Of a DNA stretch of 64,000 nucleotides, positions 34,150-44,517 are shown piece after piece. A model generated the notes under the pieces. It did not search any database and had not been told where the DNA came from. It worked only from the letters and a program-made list of their open reading frames with translations. Source of the DNA: Sanderia malayensis (Eukaryota > Cnidaria > Scyphozoa > Semaeostomeae > Pelagiidae); assembly GCA_013076295.1 (NCBI GenBank), contig RQOL01000663.1, positions 62,001-126,000 of the forward strand, written 5' to 3'. A program made the position numbers and the translations under genes. Each line of letters begins with the position of its first letter. The stretch's first letter is position 1.

Positions 34150-36432
34150 TCATGAAACAACAAAACCGTGTTTAGAATAGAAATGTGTGTTTTTATCGAA
34201 CTCCAAAACCAGGTGAGTTAGAGATATCATCAGCAAAGTTTTTGGGAATAAGTAATTGTCTGTATATCTGGTTGTGGCAGGAAAATTAATTGAAGCACCA
34301 CATGTACTAACCTTTACTCTCCTACCTGCACTGCAATCATGGCAGAAACTGATCTCACCTTTCATTCCATTCAGACTGCCAACAAACTTAGAGCCAGTTA
34401 AAAACTGGAGTACATCTTCCAGCTTTATCTGCACTCTTTTCAATTTGCCACCATCAGCATAGTTTACTGCTCCTTCACCCATTGCCAAAATACTTTCATA
34501 GTCCAACACCTCTACCTCCATTGGACTTTTCTGCACATGGTCTAAGAAGCTTGTAAAATTGTAAACAATATCCTCTTCTGCTTCTTTAGCTGTATCAAGA
34601 CTGGAGTAGGTAATGGTGAACAAGTAAATAAGTTCTTTCGTTGATAAGTGATCTTGCTTGTATATGAACTGTCCAACAGCATCTATTTTATGCTGTTGGA
34701 GAACACTCAGGATACCACCCAATTCCAATCCTTTCTTGCAACTTTGAATTTCCTCAAGTTGTCTGCATATTATATAGTGTTTTGCTATTTTCTGTATAAG
34801 ATCACTTTTCTCTCTGAACTGGACTTTGGTTGCATTAAAACCAGCCTCGAATCTTGCATCAAAAAGAACATCTTCATTGAGCAATTTTCCATACTTTCTT
34901 TATCTTTGGTGGCATCTAACGTCATAACTGCTGCTCTGATTATACCATCTGGAATGGCTTCTATTTGATATTGAATCTTATTGTCATCTGGATCAAGAAT
35001 GTATTCAATTAGACTTTTGCACCAGTTGTGCGGTCCATCACATCCATTGAGAAATGATAGTGCAATAGCCTTTCCAAAACAAAAATACTCATTTCTTTCC
35101 AATCTTTGCGAATCACGCTTGAACGTGAGTTGATTTTCAGCTCCCTTCATGATCTTTTCAACTGATTTTTCAAACAATTTGCAGAAAAATTCTCTCCGTA
35201 CTCCACCGCCATCGACAACCTCCTCTCCAACAAATTGCACCTCAATGTTTGTATTGTTATCAGTACATCCAGCTGCATCATAAAACAAATTGACTTTCTT
35301 GATTGCATCTTCCCATAACTTTCTTCGCCTAACAACCACAATGTTCTTTGTAAGCAATGCTCTTTCTACTGCACTTGGTGTTAAATGTGTCAAATGATTC
35401 GACAAGCTATCAAATGACTGAGACTGTGGGGCTGGTTTGTCATCTTCATTAGTAACTGCTGTTACAGCAGCGACCAACTCAGATGTACACGGTGGGAAGC
35501 CATAAGGGTCAGAATCAATGAACATTGTTTCAATGTCAAGTTTGGCCTTTTTAGGGTTATTGACTTTATCATCTTCTTCAGATGTGCTATCTTCCATATT
35601 TGTGAAAAATGGAGTTGTTGGAAATAATTCATGGTCTGGCAGAATGTACAAAGTTTTTGTTCTGAAGAGACGGTAAATAAATGGTCCATCACACTGTTGA
35701 TCTCTATCCAATGTGGGCTTTACAATTTTGGTATGTACTGATGTTGCGATTTCATATCCAGAATCATCACCAAGTAAATTTGAGAACAGATCTCTTATTT
35801 TCTTGTCAACTTCAACAGCATTCCATCCCTTGTCAAATTTAACACCATGGAAAATGTGGCCTCTTTCCATCACGTCCAGTTTGGGTTGTTGTTTTGGAAC
35901 AATGTCGTCATTTGGACTTCTTAGCAAGATAACATCCAAAAAGAAGGGCCCACTCTGTTGTTTTTGTGCATTTCTACCTTGTGGCTTTTCCCCTCTTTTT
36001 TGTGGAAATGGCCTTTTTCTTACAGCATTAAAATTGGTTGTTGTTGCTGCAGACTGCCTAAAAGTTGGCACTGCCACTGGGGATGCAGATGCATAAGGCA
36101 ACGGATGAGGTGCCAGGTCAGTGACTGGCGCTGGAAGCGTAATTGCTAAAGGCAGGTCTTACAGGCCTGTTCAAGATTCTTGATATCCCGCTGGAACTGC
36201 TAGGGCCAGATGATCATGGCGCATTTCTGGTCTGAGGAGTCACACTCGTCGTAGTCGTAGCTACTCGCCCTCGAAACAATGATGTTACTTCTTTTTCCAC
36301 TGATGTGGGTGATGGCACAGATTCGTTTGGTAGCTGAGGTTGACTTTCGTTTGCTTCAGAGTTTAGTGCTTCTGCTAAAGCACTGACATCATCCAAAATT
36401 GTGCTCAACAAACGGTGAGCGGCAGACATGAT
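34150..36432 (-). pseudogene. HECT-type E3 ubiquitin ligase gene (G2E3-like), broken
   Basis: From an ATG at 36432 (MSAAHRLLSTILDDVSALAE) the frame hits a TGA near 36220. It appears to resume with a Ser/Pro-rich stretch and, after a frameshift near 36160, continues for over 430 codons. Homology begins around RRRKLWEDAIKKVNLF and continues with FVGEEVVDGGGVRREFF, then YFCFGKAIALSFLNGC, the N-lobe of a HECT domain. Another frameshift near 34870 leads to the C-lobe, where VKVSTCGASINFP contains the expected ubiquitin-accepting Cys. A HECT enzyme takes ubiquitin on that Cys and transfers it to a substrate. Such genes are expanded in fish and invertebrates and often linked to transposons. The breaks suggest a pseudogene, although assembly errors are possible. 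Confidence 0.7.
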
Positions 36433-36956
36433 GGAGACGCGAAGCAAAATCAAACAATGAAAACCCAGGAAACAAGCAGAATATGACAAGCAGAATTTCA
36501 AACTTTGGCAACAATTCTGCATTTGTTAATTCTAATTCTAATTTTACTAACAACAATTCTAATTACAAGATCTATGTATCCCAACAGCAAACAAATTTCA
36601 GGAACTTGACAATATAATTTCAACTGCCAACAACAATTCTGAATACTTTTGACGGGTTTGGCGTGCCATACGACACCTCCATGTATACGTAATTGTCCAC
36701 CTCTTGGCAATTCTCTTATTTGCAAGAAAGGGATACGAGGTGAAAGACGTCTTTCCTCTAATGGAGTTAAGTTCAAACAATCCAGTTTGTAAGAAAGTCT
36801 CTCTAAATTTGCCTTTCAGCAAGATGGCATTTTACCCTTTAGAAGAGACTGGTGGCATGTTCGACAGATTCATTCACAGTTTAAAGCACTGTTTATTCCA
36901 TTGAGACATATTTGAGTGATCTTTCTATCACATAAATCATATCTATTTGCAATAGA
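36433..36956. other. No recognised gene
   Basis: Region upstream of the HECT-type gene and downstream of the minus-strand fragment at 36957. Simple attctaattctaatt repeats occur near 36530. Nothing coding recognised. Confidence 0.4.
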
Positions 36957-37355
36957 CTATAAAACTGATGACCTATACCACAATTGCTCACAGCAGGTGC
37001 ATATATAATCTGGTCCAATTTGTGTGCTTTTCTTGAAAGACGCAATAAGCTCAGTCATTATATTCAAACAACTAACATTTTTCTTTTTAGGAAATGAGGC
37101 TGTAGAAAGCAGATAGGATTTCCATGTTTTTAAGAGATTCTCCGTTTTTACAGAGGCTTCATAATATGAAAATTCATCTTTTAAATTTTTACTCTTAGGA
37201 ACTGCCTTGCGTTTTACACAAGTTCCCTCAGATTCAAGCCTTTCGGCATACTTAAGTCTTTTTTTAACCTTTCGTTCCCTTTGAAGAAAGGATTTGATTC
37301 CTTTGATTTTATTGGTGTTCTGTCTCTTTTGAAAGAGATTTTCTTTTCTTAATTT
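36957..37355 (-). pseudogene. Cys-rich C-terminal fragment, DUF6570-like (Helentron-type protein)
   Basis: An open minus-strand frame without an ATG from about 37355 to TAG at 36957-36959. The lysine-rich start (QRERKVKKRLKYAERLESEG) is followed by NIMTELIASFKKSTQIGPDY and ICTCCEQLWYRSSVL before the stop. The GPDYICTCC pattern is typical of the start of a domain found in Helitron/Helentron proteins, DUF6570 to my recollection. An OTU peptidase frame lies upstream on the same strand. In Helentrons OTU and this region belong to one polyprotein, so this may be a spliced or truncated remnant. No Rep or helicase follows. Confidence 0.45.
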
Positions 37356-37747
37356 TCATTGTGGTAACATAATGTAGTTGTTCAAGATGTCCTATGTGTA
37401 TTTGTGAAGGTACACATGCTGAATTGTGTGGCGTTGGTTGGTTCTTTTGAAACTGTTGGTTCTTGCAAGTTTGTGGCAGATTCAGTTATTAAAATTTGGC
37501 AATTATTTGCATTTGCTACAGCCTGAATGATAATATTTCCGCACCATGTTCCAGGCTCTGACATAGTATCTATGTAAGTTAAAAGGATTCTTCTGTTATA
37601 CTATATATAAATACTTCAGGATGTTTAATGATATAATTTATACTTTCCATGCGAACTCGATGGTGATGCTTATCAGTGGAAATGAGTTAGTGTGAAACTG
37701 CTCTAAAGAAACAATTTCCATCACCTCTAGGCCCTGTCTAGCTAATG

Positions 37748-38305
37748 TCAGCCCAAACGTTCATCTGGTGTATCAAGCCCATATATTTTCTCATAAGTAC
37801 TTGAACCACTAGATATATCTGGAAATTCCCTTTCACTTACATGACTAACAAGACTCAAAACATCCAGAACAACATCATAATGTACTCCATTGATGTTTTG
37901 GATATAAATAGCTTCTGTACAGTCTTCATTGGATTGGCAGCTTGTTGCCATTGAAAACCTTGACCATTTTAGTTCATTATTATCGCTTAAGTAGACATAG
38001 ATATCAGTCTGAAATAGGTATGAAGCTGTTATAATTTCGACATCAGTCTCCAAAGTTCCAGTGAATTGCATTCTGGTGTTGTTTAAATAATCTTCAACAG
38101 AACCATTTATATGAGGATATAAATGATGCTCTATTTTCTTCATATGTGATGTTATTCTATTTCTAATAATTTCGTGAAATCTTTGTGTACCACAAATTAC
38201 ATAACAAAATGCCCGAAAAAGACAGTTTCCCCCACCAAGCATATCAAACACACAAGAAGGAGTTTTCAAAGATTTCACATTTCCTTCACGGCTGGCTTTA
38301 AACAA
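37748..38305 (-). CDS. OTU-family cysteine peptidase
   Basis: 185-codon frame with an OTU domain: MLGGGNCLFRAFCYVICG holds the catalytic Cys, DVEIITASYLFQTDIYVY the middle strand, and IYIQNINGVHYDVVL the His-containing end. OTU enzymes remove ubiquitin from proteins, or act as processing peptidases in some transposons. The usual Asp of DGNC is Gly here (GGGNC), which could weaken activity. The protein starts close to the domain, so it may be an exon of a larger gene; an AG-bounded start upstream of 38305 is possible. The downstream fragment at 36957-37355 on the same strand suggests a Helentron-type origin. Confidence 0.65.
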   Translation of the reverse strand: MFKASREGNVKSLKTPSCVFDMLGGGNCLFRAFCYVICGTQRFHEIIRNRITSHMKKIEHHLYPHINGSVEDYLNNTRMQFTGTLETDVEIITASYLFQTDIYVYLSDNNELKWSRFSMATSCQSNEDCTEAIYIQNINGVHYDVVLDVLSLVSHVSEREFPDISSGSSTYEKIYGLDTPDERLG

Positions 38306-38590
38306 TGGTAAGTTCTGTGTGGAACATAAAGAGGTCTGATATTCAGATGAAATGGGATGGAATTGAAATTAATTTGAATTCAAAAGTGTGTAAACTGGAT
38401 TTCGAGGTCTAAGGCTTTTTCACCAATTGATTGAATTGCGAACAAGTAAACATGACATGTAAAAAAAACGACACAGCTCTATTTTTCCTTTCTTTTCTTA
38501 CATGTAGCAGAGCTTCTTTTCAGCATACTTTAATACTTTAAACGACAATTGACACACGAAGGATATAGTTTTCTCAAACCTATATCATAA

Positions 38591-38682
38591 AAGCAGCAAC
38601 TCGACCTTGGCCTTTCTCAAGAACCAAGTATATAAAACAGCAACCAACCTTGGCCTTTCTCAAGAACCAAGTATATAACAGC
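38591..38682. repeat. 43-bp tandem duplication
   Basis: Two copies of a unit with the shared core ccttggcctttctcaagaac, 43 bp apart, in AT-rich non-coding DNA. Confidence 0.85.
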
Positions 38683-38996
38683 GACTAAAAACTAAGGCAA
38701 GGAGATCTTTCTTAAGCATCTCGCTCCTGAACGGTATGCTTTCTCCTTCTGATGCTCACATATCCAGGCGATTCTAAAAACTGATTAATTAAAGCTAAAA
38801 CGCTACATTTATCTACTAAAATCACGTGACAACAGATACAAAGAATAATGAAACTACATACGTCAATAGGGAGTAATTACGTCCGGCGAAGGAAGTAAAA
38901 ATGAAACCTGAATACCTTTGTATAGAACCGAATTATGGATGTGAATCGATACACGTATTAAAATAACAGATTACAGAAATATGAACCGTTCCGATG

Positions 38997-39251
38997 CTAC
39001 AAGACATGGCCTGTGGCAAATAACAAAACATGCGAATGAATGAACAAAAACTCACCAAAAACTAGCAGTATTACAAGTGTACCAATGCTTGTTGGTCCTG
39101 AATTCAACTCTATATCTCCACATTGAAGAAGTAAAACAACTATGACAGAATTTGAACAAAATGCTCTGATGGCAGCATGTTGGCATTTTGATGTCAAGAG
39201 TTTAGAACACTGTATTGTTTTTTGTTGCCTTAACCATTTTGCACCCAACAC
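38997..39251 (-). pseudogene. LINE-type N-terminal fragment with degenerate 2A-like motif
   Basis: 84-codon frame whose middle reads VVLLLQCGDIELNSGPTS. This resembles the hydrophobic-plus-GD(V/I)ELNPGP segment near the N-terminus of several non-LTR retrotransposon proteins in invertebrates, which in some cases acts as a 2A ribosome-skipping signal. The critical Pro is Ser here (NSGP), so skipping is not expected. No reverse transcriptase follows on either side, so it is an isolated remnant or a captured exon. Confidence 0.4.
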
Positions 39252-40389
39252 TGAGTTTTATTGGTGAGAAATAGCAAATTTTGTACTGAGAATATATTTT
39301 TTGTTAAAGTATGAAGATCTGCATTTAATGAATACCAATAGAGCCAAAATAACTATGCATAGTAGTCTATAAGCATTCATGGCAATCTGAAAATTATAAT
39401 CTTATGCTGTGAGGAGCATTATAAGGGCATTAGAATGTGCTTTTCAGCAGTATGCGACAAGGGGCAAACAGTGTGAGGCTAAGTGCCTCAGGAAGTGAAT
39501 TGGTAAAAAACTGAGAAATGTCTCAGAGTGCCACAAGGGGCATAAAACTATTTCTATATATTTTGCATAAGAAAGTTATAAAAATGTTTTCTATTTTTAA
39601 CGGAATCTATTGATATTACCAGAAATCCTAGCAGTAGTCCAGGTTAATGACCCCTTATAAAAAAGTGCAAGTCACAACGAAAATAGTGTTAACGTGAACA
39701 ATGTACTTAACTAAGAAAATCTTATTGTGCAACTTTGGTGAGATGCAAAAGGCTGTTCTGTCAGGTTTTGCCCACTTGGCGAGACAGCAAAAGGCTGTCA
39801 CTGACTCAGATGAAAGCCGTTACAGTAATATAACCAGAAAGGGTCAAAACTAGAGTCAACTAGTCTACTCGAGTCACTCAAAACATCCAGAATACAGTTG
39901 CGAGATATGTAACAAAAACAGTGTTAAAACTAAAAATTATTAAAAGCTGTCCACTCAGACTTCTACAATATAAGAAGCTTTAAAGGTTTCTAATCCAAAA
40001 GAACTCCGGCAGTGCAGTGCGTGTTCCCAGAGCAGAGACAACAGTCTAACTAACAAAACCAGACTAGAGTCTACAAACAACAACAAACAACCAGTTTATT
40101 CCTTGCATGCAAAAAACCGGGATACAGATATATGATGTTGAATATTTGTGATGTAGAATTTAGAAAAACGAATGTACTTACTTCTTGGCAAAAATTTTCT
40201 TCCTAGCACAACTCCACTGACGACAAGACAAGATTTTTGGAGTGTTGACTTTCAGAAAAGTTGCAGCTCGCAAGTATTATGATTGGTGGAAAACGAGGCT
40301 AAAGTGATTACACAAAATTTCCCCCCAACACAACCTCATTGATTACGCTTCGGTAATCAAAAACCACATTTCACCTTAGAATACAAAAC
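39252..40389. other. No recognised gene
   Basis: AT-rich DNA with a degenerate internal repeat near 39745-39800 (gcaaaaggctgt twice, about 45 bp apart). No coding signal recognised. Confidence 0.4.
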
Positions 40390-41045
40390 AAAGCTAGCAC
40401 CTGCTTTTTATAGTGTTTCCTGCAACTCACCAGAATCTTTGAAACAAACAGCAGCTTTTGCAAAGATAATTCAGGTGGTAAAACACTTTGAAAGGCGCCC
40501 TTTGTGTGCAAAACAAAAACACGCATCTTCTCCAAAAGTACCTGCTGCTGCAACCCCCGAGGGCGAATAGCGAAAAATGGCCAACAATTCACTTGGGTCG
40601 CTTGCAAGGAGAGGACGGAAAACGAAAAACGATTGACAACCCACATGGGGCGCAAGAGAAGAGCCAATCAAATTGCAGAAAAAGGCTAAATGGGTCACAT
40701 GAACAGTGAATACTTTGTTCGACAATGGAGTTCGTGACGCAAATTTGGACGTTTCACCAACGTAAACTGTAGTTTTTTCGTGATAGCACAATTAGCAGAA
40801 TAGTTAAGGGAATAATTCCAAAATTCGAGAGACAATCAAAAACCAAAGTCCATTACTTTTGTCTACTCAGTAAACAGCGCTTTCCGTGGAAATCGCAACG
40901 CCAAACACCCGCATGCAAAAAAATTTTTGTGATGACACGGTTCGTCCTTTCGGCCCATTGTTTTCGGGTGTTCGACCCATTGTTTCGGGTCGAATCTATT
41001 GCTTTGGCCAGAGTTTCACCACTGTCACGTGACATTAGACAGAAT
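40390..41045 (+). mobile_element. Non-autonomous element E, body only
   Basis: Matches the conserved body (tcacctgcttttta, then tttcctgcaactc, acacgcatcttctccaaaagtacctgctgc). It has an internal insertion around 40570-40650 and ends GTCACGTGACATTAGACAGAATATA. No repeat core or GGGTCATC end on the left, so it is 5'-truncated. Confidence 0.6.
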
Positions 41046-41052
41046 ATATACA

Positions 41053-41222
41053 TTGGACTAGCTGGCGGGGGGGGGCTTGCGTTCGCTTGCTTCCCGGAGG
41101 GGGCAAGTGAAAAAAACTTAATGTGTTTGGCACACTTTGTGCGCTGCATTCGCTTACGCTCATGCCTCTTTCCACCCCATGTACAGTTAGCTCGCTGCGC
41201 TTGCCTGTGGTTGGCGCAATAG
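41053..41222 (+). mobile_element. Element end plus satellite unit, truncated
   Basis: ctagctggcgggggggggctt, then cttcccggagggggcaagtg, aaaaaaacttaatg and about one 87-bp-type unit in reverse complement of 27840-27957. It runs into the Ty3/gypsy fragment at about 41222, so the rest of the element is missing. Confidence 0.6.
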
Positions 41223-42628
41223 TAATTTTTCCCCTTTGGAAACATTTTCGAGTGCTTTTGCAATAGTTGAATCTTTTGATTGTTCTTCCTTCAACTGTGA
41301 TTTAAAGTTGTCATGATTCACAAATAATGCATCTATCTTTCTATCGAATTCTGATAATGGCTGTTGCTGAGATGCATTAAGATTTCGAGATAAAGGGTCA
41401 GCTTTAACGTGTTCTTTACCGGGAATGTATTGGATGGAATATTCATACTCTTCCAATTCTGCAATCCATCACACAAATTTTCCATGAGGGTGTTTTTGAT
41501 TACGCAGGTCAATCAATGGATTATGATCAGATTTCAAAATAAACAGATTGCCAGCAAGATATACGTGCCAGTGTCGTACGTCAGAGACTAATGCAAATGC
41601 CTCCTTTGTTGTGGCAGACCAATTCTTTTGGGATGACTGCAGGGCTGTGCAACAATAGGCAATAGGATGTTGGTTCCCATCATTACTGAGTTGAAAAAGT
41701 ACGCCTCCGACAGCATAATTGCTAGCATCAACTTCGATGAAAAATGTGAATGCACTTCTGCAAATATCAGTCCAGTTGAAAGGTACGCTTTCACTTGTAA
41801 GTTCGCTTAAAGGTTGCGTGAGTGCAGAAAAATTGGGAATAAACACTCTACAAATACAAGAAAGGCCGAAAAAACCCTTCAATTGTTTCCTGGTAGATGG
41901 TGTCTGGAATGAATTAATAGCATTAGTGAGTCGATTTTGAGGAGTAATGCGCGCTTGTGAGAGCTGAAAACTGAGAAAATTGACTTGTTCACTGGCAAAA
42001 ACACATTTTGATAATTTAAGCGAGAGGCCAGAGAAGCGTAATCTTTCAAAAATGTTTTTTAAGTCTTGCATGTGGTTGTCAAAAGACATGCTACAAATAT
42101 CAATATCGTCCATGTACGCTAAGATCTTATCTGACGGCAAACCTGCAAACTCATGTCCATCATCTTTTGATATGATGCTCCTGCATTGCATAACCCAAAA
42201 GGTGTTACGTTAAATTCATATTTTCCACGTGGCACCGAAAATGCTGTCTTCTCCTTATGTTCTTCTGCTAAGGGCATCAACCAATACACCGATGCAGCAT
42301 CTAAAGTGGTCTAATAACGTGTTCCCTGCACTTTATTGACGATGTCGCGTATGTGTGGAAGGGGTATGAGTCTTTTCATAACGTCATTCAACCCCCTGCA
42401 GTCGCAAACAAATCGCATGCTCTTATCTTTCTTTTTAACTAATAGCACTGCAGCGTTCCAGGGAGATGAAGTTGGCATAATAATTTCAATTTGTAACATT
42501 TGTTGAATTTGTACATCAATCTATTTATTCCAAGCATAGGGTATACAATGAGGCTTGTTACAAACTGGCTGAGCATCATTGGTTATAATATGATGTTCCA
42601 TATGTTTAACCAATATAGGCTTTTTGGG
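41223..42628 (-). pseudogene. Ty3/gypsy reverse transcriptase-RNase H fragment
   Basis: Minus-strand coding from about 42640: a pre-RT stretch (TPKKPILVKHMEHHI), then IIMPTSSPWNAAVLLVKKKD and RFVCDCRGLNDVMKR of the RT fingers, YMDD in the catalytic centre (KILAYMDDIDICS at about 42115), and the RNase H region (FFIEVDASNYAVGGVLF, then FILKSDHNPLIDL) ending near YIPGKEHVKADPLSRN. The piece between VQGTRY and MQCRS is out of frame, and TAA breaks the frame before IDVQIQQ. It ends at 41222 where satellite DNA begins, so integrase is missing. Its gag and protease lie at 46090-47336, beyond the BEL element. Confidence 0.85.
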
Positions 42629-43090
42629 TGTCAGGGTTATAAATAAAACAGTATATGTAGCTTTTAATAATAGAACATTCCAGAACATTCTAGCAACTTT
42701 GTAATCTCCTAGAATCAATAGCTGTCTTTAGTTTAGTTAGGCCCAATGTAAACATGTAGCCTTGGTTTCGTTTTGTTGACGTAATTGTAATTCAGGAACC
42801 TTTAAGAACGTTCTAGGGGTACCCAAAAATAGGTACCATGTAATTAACTGCATGATGCGTAATGATGAAAACTTCACTAGAACATTCTTAGACTTAGATA
42901 TAAAAAAGTAGAGATTCTAGGATTAATTACTCGTTCATTCAGATTCTTCATGTGATTCTTGTGCAACTTGTGAGAATTGCAAGCTGTGAAACGTTATCAA
43001 GGTTTGTTATCGTGATAAACATTCGAGTTGTGGTTTTTGTGAACAATCTGTGAATTATTGTTGTGGCTAACTATAGGATTCCCGACAAAG
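42629..43090 (+). repeat. Probable 5' LTR of the BEL/Pao element
   Basis: Begins TGTCAGGG where gypsy homology stops. Contains TATAAATAAAAC near the start and TATAAAAAAGTAGAG at about 42899, a plausible core promoter. Its right edge is not defined because no second LTR is present for comparison. Confidence 0.4.
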
Positions 43091-43152
43091 TGCCACCTCC
43101 AAGGGGACTATTCCGAAGTTTAGCGAATAAGTCTGGAGCAATCTGATGCAAA

Positions 43153-44508
43153 ATGGATTCTAACGAAGCAATAAAGAAACTGGAAGACAAATTCAAAGTT
43201 CTATAAATCAAGGACAAGTCCGCGGCTAGAATTCTGGATGAGAAGAAGCAGAGAGAGCTCAGAAGACACCTCCAAGCAATAGAAAGCAGACTACAGGAAA
43301 TTTATTCTTTGACAGACTAATTCGAGGACCATCTGATTGCAGAAACCGAGAGTGCAGAGAAAGTAGAAGAATAGGGTGTGGAGTTCAAAGCAAGAGTAGA
43401 GAGATTCGAATGTGCTGTTGAAATGGCGAACGATGCTATTTCTGGCCTGGATTCAGACAGAGAGAAGGAAAGGATCGAGAGTGAACGGCAAGAAGAGGAA
43501 CTGCGGTTGCAAAGTTGATTCGAAAAAGAAAGGCGTATCGAAGAGATGAGAATGAAATTCCGAGAACAGTACCAGGCTAAGCATTCAGAAGAGAAAACGA
43601 TCACGCAGGAAGGAGACATGAAGGTAAAGCTTCCGAAACTCAGCATAGCCAAATTTGACGGCCATCCATTGGATGAGATTTTGGAATCAATTCAGCACAG
43701 AGATAGATGCAGCAAGAATATTGAATGTCTCGAAATTCTCATACCTCAAGGAATTACTGGATTCGAAGGTAGGTCTTCTTATCGATGGATTGCCATTCAC
43801 ATCAGAAGTGTACAAGCGAGCAAAGAACATATTACAGACAAAATTTGGCAAGACGAGTGAAATTATCATCACACATGTGAAGGGGATAATGGATCTACCC
43901 ACATTCAACGGATCAAACGCTGCCAAAGTTTACAACTTTTATCAGAAGCTTCTTACTCATGTGCAAGCAATGGAGACCACGGGAAAGCTGAAAACTATAA
44001 ATGGCTACGTCAGACTACTGATCGATAGACTTCCTGGAATCCGGTAAGACTTGGTGAGAGACAACGACCGAAGGGACACCTGGGGATTTCCACAGCTTGT
44101 AGAAGCAATTTGGAGATGGACCGAAGAAATCCTATTTCAGTAGAGAGAAGAGAGCAAGGTACAGCACGTCGGATATTCGAGAGAACGTTTCAAACCCGTC
44201 AAAAACCATGGAAATCAAACAGCTGTGCGTATTGTGACAGCGAACAGCATAAGCCCATCCACTGCCAACAGGTGACGTCATCAGAAACACGAAAGCACCT
44301 CATATCCAAGAAACGGCTGTGTTTCAATTGTCTTGGTGGGAATCACCGTCTGTGCAGCCTTGATGTCTTTGGGACCGAAGATTCGCCATCTAGTAGACCG
44401 AATGCAGTCTATGAAGACTTCAAACAGCAACTAGTAAGAAGCAATGAGGTATGGTATGAGACTGGACTACTCTGGAAAATTGGTCATCCACCGCTGCCTA
44501 CAAACTAA
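43153..44508 (+). pseudogene. BEL/Pao gag-like region, decayed
   Basis: The ATG at 43153 opens a charged coiled-coil region (MDSNEAIKKLEDKFKVL) interrupted by at least four stops. Next come KVKLPKLSIAKFDGHPLD and, in another frame, FSYLKELLDSKVGLLIDGLP, the DUF1759 pattern of Pao gag. Two Cys clusters follow at 44220-44350 (CAYCDSEQHKPIHCQQV and CFNCLGGNHRLCSL), a zinc-knuckle pair. Gag packages the element RNA in virus-like particles; this copy is far from intact. Confidence 0.75.
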
Positions 44509-44517
44509 AAGGGGAAT

